A DNA stretch of 64,000 nucleotides from Triops longicaudatus (lineage: Eukaryota; Arthropoda; Branchiopoda; Notostraca; Triopsidae): positions 248,001-312,000 of the forward strand of contig JAGQDJ010000016.1 of assembly GCA_022885665.1 (NCBI GenBank). The letters run 5' to 3'. Made by a program: the position numbers and the translations under genes. How positions within the stretch are numbered: the stretch's first letter is position 1; every line of letters begins with the position of its first letter. This document shows, piece after piece, positions 1 through 11,003 of the stretch. The notes beneath the pieces are model-generated. The model did not search any database. It saw only the letters and a program-made list of their open reading frames with translations, and was not told the DNA's origin.

Positions 1-255
1 ATTGCCATAACGTTCGTATCGGCGAGAATTGGGTCCATTTTGGGTACAGTACTATTCGGGGCGTTGATTGATCTAATTTGCGCCTTGCCTATTGCCTTAT
101 TCGCATTTACGCTTGCAGGTAAAATATTTCTATTTGTCTTTAAATAAAAAAGTCGATTATTAGCTTACCTTTACCTATCTAACTAATCTTTTTCATTAGT
201 CGGTGGTCTGCTCGCTTTATTCCTACCGAACACGGCCAAGATTCCTCTAACCTAA
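1..255 (+). CDS. MFS transporter, SV2/SVOP-like, 3' end only
   Basis: Two exons, 1-118 and 200-255 (stop TAA 253-255), encode the last 57 residues of a membrane transporter whose 5' part lies left of the window. The visible residues hold two hydrophobic helices: one around GTVLFGALIDLICALP and one ending in LLALFLPNT. The pattern of glycine, hydrophobic helix and final LP-N/D-T is that of the last two helices of major facilitator proteins of the synaptic-vesicle-glycoprotein-2 / organic-cation type. The 81-bp intron has a GTAAAATA donor and a TTTTTCATTAG acceptor. MFS membership is fairly secure. The SV2/SVOP-like assignment is an inference from the C-terminus alone, and the substrate cannot be named. 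The gene converges on SNX4, 470 bp to the right. Confidence 0.65.
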
Positions 256-725
256 GCCTGGGCGTTCGTATGCGCCACCGCGTTCGAAGTTCTTACTCAA
301 TAGGAACTCACTTCTAAGAAGGAAGTAGTTCCACAACAAACACCGTATTATTCCTCCGTTCTCCCAGTGTCGAAAGTTCCGGGAAATTCTCATGCTATAC
401 TGCCCTGTGCGGGACAAACTGGTGTTCAATTTCTGAATTTTGTTACACGTATTAATAAACCAAGTATTTTACAACTAACAGCTTTATAAAGAGGTAAAAA
501 CGCATAACAGAAGATTGTATACAGATACGGGTGAAACAGGTATTCAAAGGTATACGCACCAATCATTATCTGGATGAACATCAGGAATGTAATATCTTTG
601 CTACAGAGAGCGCAGGAATAAACGTAAGATCCATGAAGAGATAACACAGAAAACCAAAAAAGTTGCGTTAGACGTTCTTTGGTGACTTCATAAGGAACAT
701 ATATGGGGCATATTTTTCAGAGTTT
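256..725. other. Convergent intergenic spacer, MFS gene / SNX4
   Basis: AT-rich sequence between the two stop codons. It probably contains both 3' UTRs. Short open frames on the minus strand here have no family resemblance. I see no other feature. Confidence 0.6.
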
Positions 726-2739
726 TTACGCCATTTCATTGAGCGCTTCTTTGATGTGAGTCCACGTTTGTAAACCCTAGAACAAATCTTTTTGAAATAC
801 CTCAATTTTTAATTGTAGAATAAATAGGAATAAAATTACTTTGGTACACACGCGAACTTGCGACAGAGCAAAGCTTGCCAACGTTTCCGTAAGGTCCGGA
901 ATTTTCTGACGCTCAAAGTGTTCAATATCTTTCTCCGCTTGGGTTGTAAATTCACTGCAATTTTGTGAAGAATTTTTTGTTAAATAATTCTTAACTATGT
1001 TACGTTTTTTAGCTCAGTTTTCATTTTTAAGCATCTAATTGATGATGAGGAACGTGCTGCAACAAGTACAAGAAAACTTCTTACCCTAGTTTGCGAGAAG
1101 TCTCCTCCACCAGATGTTCAGCATTGGTAATTTGTTGACCTAAAGATTCTAGTTTAGCTTGGCGAGCTTCTTCGGATTCTGGTGCTCCCAAAAACTTGGA
1201 AACAAGAGAGGATTTCATAGCTAAACGTGACGTCATGCTTCCTTTACCTGCTCAGTGAACAAAAGTAAATGAGTCAAATTGAATAGGTAAATGAAAAATG
1301 AAACAAAAAAGTATATCGAAACCAATAAACTTAATAACATTAAAGAAACACGTTTCGCAAAAACAAAAAAAAAAAAAAAAAAATAGTAATAATATTTCTA
1401 ACATAAATTTCCAACGAGTTCTTACTTTGATCAAGCTTTTCTTTCTCGTTCGATTTTGAGCCGACGAGACTTTGGGCTTTTTCTACTTCAAGTTGCATCG
1501 CCCGGTGGCGTATACAAAGATCTTCCAACGCTCTTCCGAAATAAAGGTACTCTTTAAGTTGATCCGTGACTTGCTCTTCTTCTTCCAAATGCGCTTCAAT
1601 ATAAGAAGCATAGGAATCCATAAAGTGACCAACTTTCTACACAAGAAACAATTAGGATAGTTTTTCCTTATTGACGAGAAATCGCGAAGTGTACTTGTAA
1701 TCCGTCCCCCATTGACTTTTCAATTGCACTCCATTCGCTAAAAACACGTCCGTAGTTCGCGTGGAGCTTATGAAGACCGTAGAGTCGATCACATAAACGA
1801 ACTCGGAGCTTTAAAATGTTGCTCAGATTGCTTTGCATTTCTGAACTATAGCTTTTAATAGCTTCGAACTTACGGTCAGGTTTCTGAAGCCTTACGGCAA
1901 TACTTAAAGCCTTGATTTTAGCTTCAGCATTATGAAGGTACCCTGTAACAGAAAAGAAACACGTGTAAACGCAGTTTAAAGATAACACGATGTTAGTAAA
2001 TTTACCAGAGTCGGCAGGAATGTTCAGCCAGTGTTGCTCTAACTGCAAAAATTTCATAAACAATTCGTCTTTACATAGTACAGTATGCGAAGCGACTCTT
2101 ATGAGGAAACTCTAGGGTACAAAAGGTTCTTAAATATTTCTTCTGAAGAGCCATCAAGAAGCATTACTTCAAAAGCGACTCGTCGGCGGTCAACGAAGAG
2201 CGGGTCCAAGTTATCAGCACTTTGGGACTGTCGTAAAAATTGGGCGTGTTTCTCGGGTAAGGGAGGAATTATACAATACGGGTACTTCTCTTCAAGAAAG
2301 GCTCTCAGAGCTTCAAATTCACTATAACGACGCCAGACATTCCCGATTTTGCAAAGGGCACCTTGCCACGCAGGATCCGTCACCCTAAGACGATTTGAAA
2401 TATTAATAAAAATTTGAACATTATTTTTTTTATTTTTATTATTTGATTTATAATTTGTACTTGGTTTCAATTAAATACACTGTGTAGTGTTCTTTCAGAG
2501 CCAACGGACCATTAATTCTTTTTTCCGCTTCTACTACTGATATGTCCATATGATTGATGAGTGTGGTCCCAGAATTTGCTTCACCCTAATTAAATAAGAT
2601 AATCATAAAAATATACTCTTAATATTATGTTGACGTTATATTATGTTTCACAAGATTTGTTTAAATAGAAAACACAGCCATATACTACAGAATTCAGGAA
2701 AGACTTTGGCAAAAAGTTAATGACGGTTTTTCCCGCCAT
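726..2739 (-). CDS. SNX4: Sorting nexin-4 (PX-BAR protein)
   Basis: Nine exons on the minus strand: 2689-2739, 2461-2585, 2111-2384, 2006-2042, 1695-1942, 1426-1636, 1085-1247, 840-954 and 726-776. They sum to 1275 bp (424 aa). SNX4 binds phosphatidylinositol-3-phosphate on early endosomes and works in endosome recycling and autophagy. The PX domain starts near residue 30 (MDISVVEAEKR) and contains WRRYSEF (76-82) and PPLPEK (99-104), both typical of SNX4. The later part (about 190-420) is the BAR coiled-coil region, with DRLYGLHKLHANYGRVFSEW matching vertebrate SNX4 closely. The start is the ATG at 2739, beginning MAGKTVINFLPKSF. Exon 4 is only 37 bp. The donor after exon 3 (AGA/GTTTCC) is weak and was chosen because it keeps phase. 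Length fits the family. Head to head with the NEMP gene. Confidence 0.93.
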
Positions 2740-3447
2740 TCGTCTTGACAGCTGGTGCAAATACACACAACTGTCAGTTGAAGGGCTACAGCTACTTTAC
2801 CCGTGAATTATCACACTCATTAGTAGCCTCTTTTTGCTCAGGATCCATTCAGGTTTGGGGATTTGTGACAAGGAGCACTTGTGGACCAAAACAATCTACA
2901 CACCCACCAAATTATTTTTACGACTGTAGTCAAAAGAAAATACACTATACCCCATCTATGAATCAGCTTTAGAGGCATTCATTTAACTGGAGTGATCTAT
3001 GCGATGCGAGTTTTTAACCCGAAACCTGCAAAAGATTATAAGTTCACTTTTTAAATTACATTTTTAAAAATAAAAAATAATTGATGACTTAGAAACTCAA
3101 GCTTGGTAGAACCTTTGCTGTCGCAAAAGCCCTTTCAGCGTCTGTAGTGTCGTAGGCTGAGGAGCCATTATTCGCGCTGTAAAAAGTTTTAACGTTACCA
3201 TTTGAAGAATATGTAAGAAAATATTTTGAATAATTTATGAATTAGATTTTTTTAAATTATAATTTCTTTACGAAACTTCGGAAGTTTCATATAGGTTCTT
3301 ATGATGGAAATGCTTTTGTCTTAAGCGAGGACACGTTGAATACGTAAAAGTGAAACTCCCGCGTTTTTCGTCCACGCCATCTATGTAATTCACCGATAAT
3401 GATTTTCAGAAGCTGTTCAAACCGCATGTAAACTAAACAGCGGCAAT
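2740..3447. promoter_or_regulatory. Head-to-head spacer between SNX4 and NEMP
   Basis: The 708 bp between two divergent start codons must hold both promoters. I see no TATA box placed convincingly for either gene. A small minus-strand ORF, possibly spliced, sits at 3097-3168 and is listed separately. The remainder is AT-rich. Confidence 0.5.
3097..3168 (-). CDS. Possible small ORF in SNX4/NEMP spacer
   Basis: An ATG at 3168 opens a 23-codon frame (MAPQPTTLQTLKGLLRQQRF...) ending at 3097. Immediately downstream on the same strand is a good 3' splice site (TAATCTTTTGCAG, acceptor near 3030). If a GTTCTACC donor inside the frame were used, the protein would continue in frame for about a dozen residues to a new stop. 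I do not recognise the protein. It could equally be a 5' UTR exon of SNX4 or a chance frame. The basic, leucine-rich sequence could be a short mitochondrial-type peptide, but that is a guess. Confidence 0.15.
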   Translation of the reverse strand: MAPQPTTLQTLKGLLRQQRFYQA

Positions 3448-5647
3448 ATGAAAGTCTTACATCTATTTATCAATACATTCTTTTTAATTTTACTGATGAG
3501 TGAATATAATCATCATGTGGAAGGAACAGGTAACGTCTTTAAGCCTAGCGATACAAACTTTATGTTACTGAAACTCCGAGAACATGTGATAATTGTAGTA
3601 TGACAATGAAGAGATATTACAAATATTTTTTCACTTGTGTTTTTTTTTCAGAAGTAGCTTCGACAACCACACCAACTCCTTTATATGCCGGTAAAAGTGT
3701 TCATGTAGCAGCAAAGCCGACGCGTGCGAGTCTTTCAGTTTACTGCTGGAATGGTGAAATCCCGTTGCTTCTTTCAGTTTGGAAATCCACCACCGTAAAG
3801 TTTTCCACTTAAACATAATTCAGGGAACTAAATTTTTGAATTTTCTGCGCTTAGTTTGTAATTCGAATTAAGAAAGATGAATTTGAGCTGTACAAAGGCG
3901 TCAATGCTACAGACGTGGAGCAACAATTTAAAGAACGGCAATCTGCTTGGTTTAACGTATGGCCGTGGAAAGTCCGTGAAGTTGCTTTGTCTCCTTTTAA
4001 CAGAACCTGCATAGGAGTTTATACTCGGCATGAGTATGACGTTCACTTACATGTCAGGAGTAAGTAATCTCTCTCTGGACAATTTCAAAATTTTTCTCCA
4101 GAAATATTATTTTCCTGTATAAATTTTATCGCATAACTCAGATTGATAAAAGTCGGTATTTTAATTTATAGGAGTGGATTTCCGTAAGGTGCTCATGTTC
4201 ACAGCTGGCTTGGTCTTATTTTTACTAGCGCCCAAGCTTTGCCGAAATGTAGCGTTTCATTACTCGTCAGCCGTAGCGATCGGCGTTTTAGCGTCAGTCC
4301 TTATAGCCGTGTACCTTTTCAGCCGTTTAATACCCAAAGTATTGTAAACCCTAAAAAATTCGAATATCATTTACTTAACCTGGAGTGTTTAGAAAACTGG
4401 CTCGTACGTGGTTTTAATCGGAGGCTGGTCCCTCACAGTCTACTTAGCACAAACTGTATGGGAAAACCTGCACACTATTTTGCTAAAATATCAGCCTTAC
4501 CTTTTAACATATGTAATAGTCTGCGGTCTGATCAGTTTCGTCGTTTTCTATCGCTTTGGACCGGTGTCAGACCCTCGTACGATTTCGTTACTTCAGTGGG
4601 GCTTGCAAGTAATTCAATCACCATTATCATATAATCCAAATTAGTGCAAAATACCATAGTAATATAAAACACCAGTATAAAATGTTTTAAAAACATATTT
4701 TTTTTTACTTATTATCGTTCTCTTCCTAGGCGCTCGGGTTTCTTCTCATGTTTTCCAGCAGCTCATATCATGAGGCCATGGTGGCCATATTGCTGGTTTT
4801 ACTCAGTGCATACAATTTCCCATCCTCCTGGACTGCCAAAGCTCGAACCGCATGGTAATTTAGCTTCCGTTGTAAAAGTCTTCTGGGCACTTTGAACCAC
4901 ATGCATTTGTGTAGAATTTTCTTTGCGCTTTTTTTAAGTGTCTATTTTTAAAAAATTTGATTAACTTCTTTTTAGCTGATTTCACATTGATTTTTTTAGC
5001 TGATTTCACGGTGCAATTTAAATAAATATAATCAATGTTATTTTATATTTTAAAAAGTTTTAATTATAATTTCCGTTGTCCTTCAGCAGGCATTTTGCCC
5101 CCGATGAGACAGAAAAAAGGATCCAATTCATTATTTTATAGTGGTTTTTATTTTTTACATTCTTTTAAGGTTACGGCGGTTCCCGCCTCCCATAAAGTTC
5201 CTAACAGAAGAGGAGTATCTCGAACAAACCACAAGAGAAACCAAGAAAGCACTGGATGAGTTGCGGAGTTACTGTCAAAGTCCGCAGTGCAATGCCTGGA
5301 GAACTATGAAGAAACTGAAAGATCCACTACGGTATGTTTCTCCACGTACTGTCCCCTCCAAAAGCTCACGTACTGGACGCTACCACGTACGAGCAAGGAA
5401 GCACGGGAGGTACATTACTATGCGTCCAGGGATCGAATCGAAAAATACTTTTGATTAACATCTTAATAGAATTTATAGATCTATTTTTATTTTGTTTTTA
5501 ACAAACGCCTTTTCGTTCTGCAGGTTTGCCGAGTTTGTCCAAGGCTCGTCGCATTTGTCAGATAATGAAATGATGGAGTACGAATCCGAAACCCTGATGC
5601 CTATGGATGTAGACGGCATGTATACTGATGACGATGATTCGACGTGA
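3448..5647 (+). CDS. NEMP: Nuclear envelope integral membrane protein (NEMP1/TMEM194 family)
   Basis: Eight exons: 3448-3529, 3652-3794, 3855-4059, 4172-4338, 4393-4608, 4730-4854, 5170-5331 and 5524-5647. They sum to 1224 bp (407 aa). NEMP proteins sit in the inner nuclear membrane and support nuclear-envelope stiffness and germline development. A signal peptide is visible at residues 1-24 (MKVLHLFINTFFLILL). It is followed by a lumenal domain to about 145, then about five membrane segments between 148 and 300. The segment VVLIGGWSLTVYLAQTVW matches the family core. The C-terminal nucleoplasmic part begins FPPPIKFLTEEEYLEQTT and contains FAEFVQGSSHLSDNE, both diagnostic of NEMP. It ends in an acidic tail (YTDDDDST). 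All splice sites are GT-AG and phases agree. Confidence 0.93.
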
Positions 5648-6132
5648 TGCCTTGGTGCCTAATTAATTTAATATTAATATACTGTGCGACTATTTGAAAG
5701 AACGCGGGTTTTTATTTGTAGTTTCCATGTAACACACCCAACAACAGACATTAATTCCCTAGCTTGAGGAATGCTGTTAAGGAAAACAACCAAGAACGGG
5801 AGGAATTAAAACTCAAGGAACCGGAAAGAACAAAAGAATCCATGTACAAACATTTTCTTGCTAGCAAAGAAACAATTCTTCTGGGTTAAATTCGTCCCAT
5901 CTAATAAAGCCAGTTTGGGTCCCAAAAACAAAAAAGCCTTCGTCTACATTTGGCATGAAAGTCCTAATTTTTTTTTATGGGTTTGTCAGTGTCCACAAAA
6001 TTAATTTTCTGTCCTCAACCAAAATTAATTCTTGAATTATTACTTTCCCCACAAGTCACGAAACCTAACATCTTTAGAGACAGTGACCCATAAATGATTA
6101 GTGCATCTCATTAAACTTGTTTTTCAACGAAT
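5648..6132. other. Convergent spacer, NEMP / Arkadia 3' ends
   Basis: 485 bp of AT-rich sequence between two stop codons. It is likely both 3' UTRs. Nothing else is recognised. Confidence 0.6.
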
Positions 6133-9100
6133 TTAACTGGCCGGTGCTCCTACATCCAAGTGGGCTTCTACTCCCAATGGTCCCAATGCAGATTCCATAT
6201 TCAGAGAAACGGGCTGTATCCCACGCATGTCCTTCTGCTCAAAATGGGCTTCGATATCCACACGACATATGGGACAGCGCTTGTTGGTCGACAGCCACTG
6301 ATCCACACAAACCACATGGAAGAGATGCATACATGGCAGCCGCCTAGACAAATAACAACACATTTAAATTTGTTTAACTACCAAACATAAAAGGAAAAAA
6401 ATAACCAAAAAAAGTGTGTATAAAATGTAAAAGAAACGAAACGAATAAAATACATCTAAGTAACAGAGGTAAATGCAAGAAATAATCAAGCTACTTACAT
6501 AGGATATGACAAAAAAAAAATATAAAAAAATCCTAGAAAAGCATTAGCTTCGTGATTTATACATCTCTTATCTAATTTAGTAACTCCGAAAAAAGTCAAC
6601 CAGGAGCCTTCGCTTACACTTAAATATAGTTTTTAAAATACCCAGACTTACCTAACATCTTCTCCATCTTCGAACTCTGAGAGGCAGATAGTGCATTTTT
6701 CTGTGTTATCTTCAGTCTCGTCAGTACTTCGTGGAATCTATAAAGGAGATTATTTTTTAATTAAAGATACTCTGAATGTTCATAATATTGAAAAGATAGA
6801 ATACGTTACCTTTTTGTATACATGAGGCAAAGTATTGCGTTCAATACACGCCTGAGAAGCGCCACGAGAGAGCTGTGCTAAACGCCTTTGTTCTACGAGT
6901 CGCATGTAGTCTTCTAAGCGGGTGGACATTTGACGGAACATGGGGTAATGGGGAAGCATTAAGGGACCGGGGGTAAGCGGTACTAACGGCGGGGGTAGAT
7001 GCATCATAGGGGGAGCAGGTTCGGTACCGTATGGCAAGTACTCTGGAGGGAAGCCTGGCATCATATCTGGAACACGTTCCATCGGACGTGCGCTGCCACT
7101 TGGCTACGAATTTTTATATATTAGTAGCTTGTACGTTTTTAGGTATATTCTACATTAATACTTCCAATGTTGTATAATAATTTCTTATTTATATATTGGG
7201 TAATTATTTCTTACCAAGGCAGGACCAGGGCCAATGCTAATGTGTAAACTGCCGGGCAAGCTGAAATGCGTGACACGGTGCGGTCCATGGCCGTAGTGAT
7301 ACATGTGTGAATGTCCATGGTGTACCGAGGGATCCCTAAAAAATATAAGAGAATTTCGAGGTTAGAAGTTTCGCAAGGCAAGTTCCACGAGGGCAAAAAG
7401 AAATTATTACATAGGTGGCGTGCTCTGCACTACTATCTCCGCTTGGACACTGGGCATTGGCAAAGGCACCGCTACAGTGGGCGCCGGAGGTGTTGGCGAA
7501 GGCACTCCCAAGCCTCGATTACGTTCGTATTCCACGTGCCCTGAGTACCCGTTACCCTAGAGTACAGAAATTGTTAATAAACATCCAAATATTACATACA
7601 CTGCTAAACCTTTTAATTATTTGATATCAATTAGAAATGCAAAATAGTTAAGTAAAAACGGATAATATACCAAGTAGTAATATTGTAATTTAATCGTCGG
7701 TAACCAGAAATAGTCGTCACCCACCCCGGATATAAAAGCAAACCTTTTCTAATGGTTTTCTATGTGCCAATTTTTATTTATTTATTTTATTTTTTTTATC
7801 TGGTATAACAAAATTTTCTTAAATGCAAGTTTTTTTAAAAAAAAAAAAAAAGTTACCATATGCGGTGGTGGGTGTTCTATCCACGAATAAACCGGATGCG
7901 GACGCATAGGTGGACGAGGCGGGGCTTGCAACGGATGCCCATAGGAATGCGGGTATTGGGAGTGGGTGTGTCCTACTCCCATTCCTGGGGGCGGGTTGGG
8001 GAACGGTTGGCTAGGCGGGGCATGAGCATGCGGCGGGGGAGGATGCGACTGCATATAGTGACGGTATGCAATGTGCGGTGACTGAATCGAAGATACCGGA
8101 GGGGGCGGAGCTGTTTCCAGCTCGTTAGCTACTGGTCGGACAGGGGGCTGGGTCGGGGCTGCTTGCGTGGGCGGGGCTGGAGGCGGAGGAGGGCCTACTA
8201 CATCGGCGAAACGCCTCTGGGCCTCTTGTACTCGCTGTTGCGCGTACCACAGCCGCTGGTGCATGGGATGCATACGTGAAAACGCGTGTGACTGATGACG
8301 CGCGCGGGCCGCACTGGTATTTCCTTCTAACGTGCAACGCACGCCGCGCGAATCGGTGCTATAATTCCCTGCGGAAGCATAGGAGCTGCTTGCGGACGAA
8401 TCGGCGCTCGAGGTGGGCGCTGTAGTCGCTACATTCGAAAAGGGCACGCAATAGTTGTGATGTTCGCAGCTACGAGTGGGTAAAGCAGGCGCGGCTGGGG
8501 GTCGAGCTGGGTGGGTTTGGGGTTGAGCGTAGGAATGCATATTGACAGGGTGAAAACGTGGCATATAGTTGCTCGGGGAAGACATGTAATGGTGAAAGTA
8601 CGGGCAGCGATTATGGTTATGCGACGAAGCGGGCGACGAAGGAGGATGGTTATGTTGATGGTGATGATGGTGGTGGTGGTGATGATGACGATGGCTTTGA
8701 TAAACGTCGGTACGTGGGTCCGACACTGAGTACGAATGATCCCGAGTAGCAGCAGCAACAGCCGAAGCGCCGGGCGGGCCCTCTACCGGCGAGAAAGGTA
8801 GTTGTTCCGGGTGAAAGTATGAATGATCTGTGTGAATGGGGTCTAAACTAGGCAAGGACGGCGTCAGAGGAATGGGCCGGGGTTCATGCATGCCCTGAGG
8901 CGGGGTTGCATCAGCCGAGGAAGATTCAGTGGTAATAGGCGAGCTAGGCGAAGCTTGAGTTGGCTCATTTTGATTTTCACGTTCATGGCCAGCTTCGAGT
9001 CGGACCCGTGCTGGTGGTCGGACGATCACCGACTCTTTGGAGGTTTCTTGGATGACGCTAGAGGCCACCGAGGGGGCTGCTGAAGGCTCTGTCTTTATTT

Positions 9101-11003
9101 CAGCCTGAACTGTCACCTCGGCTTCGCCATTTTCGTCGTCAGATTGCGTCAGATCGACGTAATCCACTTGGCGAGGCGCAGTTCGGACACTGAGAACGCG
9201 AACTTCGACTTCGTCGGCGACAGAATTGTCCGAATCCGAGAGACAATCCAGCTGCAGGTCGTCAGCTAATGGCCCATCGTCACTGCGATGTCTCTGAATT
9301 CCAGACGGACCTGCAAAACACGAATCAAATCAGTATCTGGATCATAAAATGACAAAAAAGTATCAAGTAGCACGTAAACTGAAAAAAGCAATATTAAAAA
9401 TAATGTGAAATTGATGTAAAATTCTATCATTGGCATAAAAGAAAAAAATGTCCAATAACATGTTACAGACCTGGTTGAGAATCAGAGGTAGAAGGTGTGG
9501 CTTGCGTGGGTTTCCGGGATTTGACTATGGCTTCGGAATCGCCCATGCTGCTCATGCGCTTTCGTTTGGGGTCAGCCATTTCTCTTGGGTTAGCCGTCGT
9601 ACGCGGAGGTACTGAAACATTTACGCTGGGTTCTACACGACTTGGAGGTGCGTTTGCTTCATCCTCCCACGATAGCATCCACGGACCGTTCCTGTCAACG
9701 TTCTCGTACGGGCAACCCCTAACTGCATTGCTGCTCTCGTAAGGGCAAGGCCTGTAAGCGTTTAAATAATTACTATTATAGTTGTAATCCTAAGAAATTA
9801 AGTTCTAAAAAAATCAATTTGAGAAAAAAATTAAGACAACGTGCCATGCTCACGCCCTTAAAATTATAATTAAAAAAAGAAAAATAGATACATAGATATA
9901 GAGCAGTTCTCCAAGCAAATAAATAGAAATTCCAGGATTACACATTTTAAACGTAGGTTCACTGAATATTCTTTGAAAATCACGTTTTCCCGCTTTAGGC
10001 AAACCTTACAAACTTAAATAGGTTGACAAGGATTTTCGGGTTGCTCTTCCTGTCGTACTATGTAAGACCAATTCTTAGAATTCCGCTCTTTGAACGCTTG
10101 ACAGGTATGTTAGAGGCGTTGGAATTCCAAGAAACGCGCCCAACAAAATTCCTTCTGCATTAGCTAGATTCGGCAAAATAAAACGGCTAACACAAATATT
10201 AGTTTGCATTCGCAGAGATGAGCAGAATTGCAGTTTTTCTCGCTTCCGTGCAACGGAAACTGTTTTGGTCTTGTTAGTTGTTTTGTCTACCTAATATATC
10301 TCCTAAATGAAACGACAGTATGATACAACTGAATCCGACATTTGAGCCATTCGCAACAACACGAGCACTCAAGATGAATGCCGGAATGTACCTGGAAATA
10401 TCTCCATATTCTGGGGACATCTCTGGGTCAAAATACGGGTTGCGGGCGATGGTGATTTGCCGTTCTGCACTCGAAATGCTCGGTTCGTATACAGGATGAG
10501 TAGGCTCTACGACAGGCAAAGCTGGGTGATGCAACTGAAAGCCCAAGCTGATGCCCGAAGACATGACCGGCGGAAGTGACGGTGGATGAGCTTGTTCCAT
10601 GGGACTGGGTAAAGATAAGGTCAAAGGGCGCAAGGGAGACATGGGCATGAAGCTTTCGTCCATGGCAGCAGCCATATCAAGTTCTTCATCGCTGCGGGCA
10701 AAAAGCTGTGAATCGCAGTCGGCTTCTGGAGGACAGAAAAATGGTTTGGTTTGAGGTATGCGAACATGAAGTGTGGTGAAACATACCAATAGTGTAATCC
10801 CTTGATCCAGCCATATCTTCTGGGGATTGATAAGCGGTTTCCAAAATAACATGTAGATTAGGGGATAAAGGCAATGGAGGAGGGCTTTTGCTAGGACCAC
10901 TGCGAGCAAGGACCGACTCTCTGGTTACTCCTGAAGCTACGTTCTCCGCTGAGGCTATGGACGAAGTGTTCTCTTGTGACGGTCCAGGTTTGGAATTATC
11001 CAT
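6133..11003 (-). CDS. RNF111: E3 ubiquitin ligase Arkadia (RNF111-like)
   Basis: Nine exons: 10787-11003, 10392-10725, 9471-9751, 7857-9310, 7411-7556, 7215-7335, 6810-7103, 6652-6737 and 6133-6343. They sum to 3144 bp (1047 aa). Arkadia is a nuclear, SUMO-guided ubiquitin ligase that raises TGF-beta/BMP signalling by degrading SnoN/Ski. A C3H2C3 RING-H2 spans 964-1004 (C964, C967, C982, H984, H987, C990, C1001, C1004). Just before it lies SRGASQACIERNTLPHVYKK, the counterpart of the vertebrate NRGA/TIER motif. A strong SUMO-interacting motif, VDYVDLTQSDDE, starts at 326. The middle is low complexity, rich in Pro, Ser and His, with a ten-His run at 486-495. Two CPYE motifs (186-189, 197-200) are an odd local repeat. 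About 39 residues follow the RING, more than I recall in vertebrate Arkadia. Start and splice phases are consistent; the donor at 9471 (GTCTGT) is weak. Confidence 0.9.
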
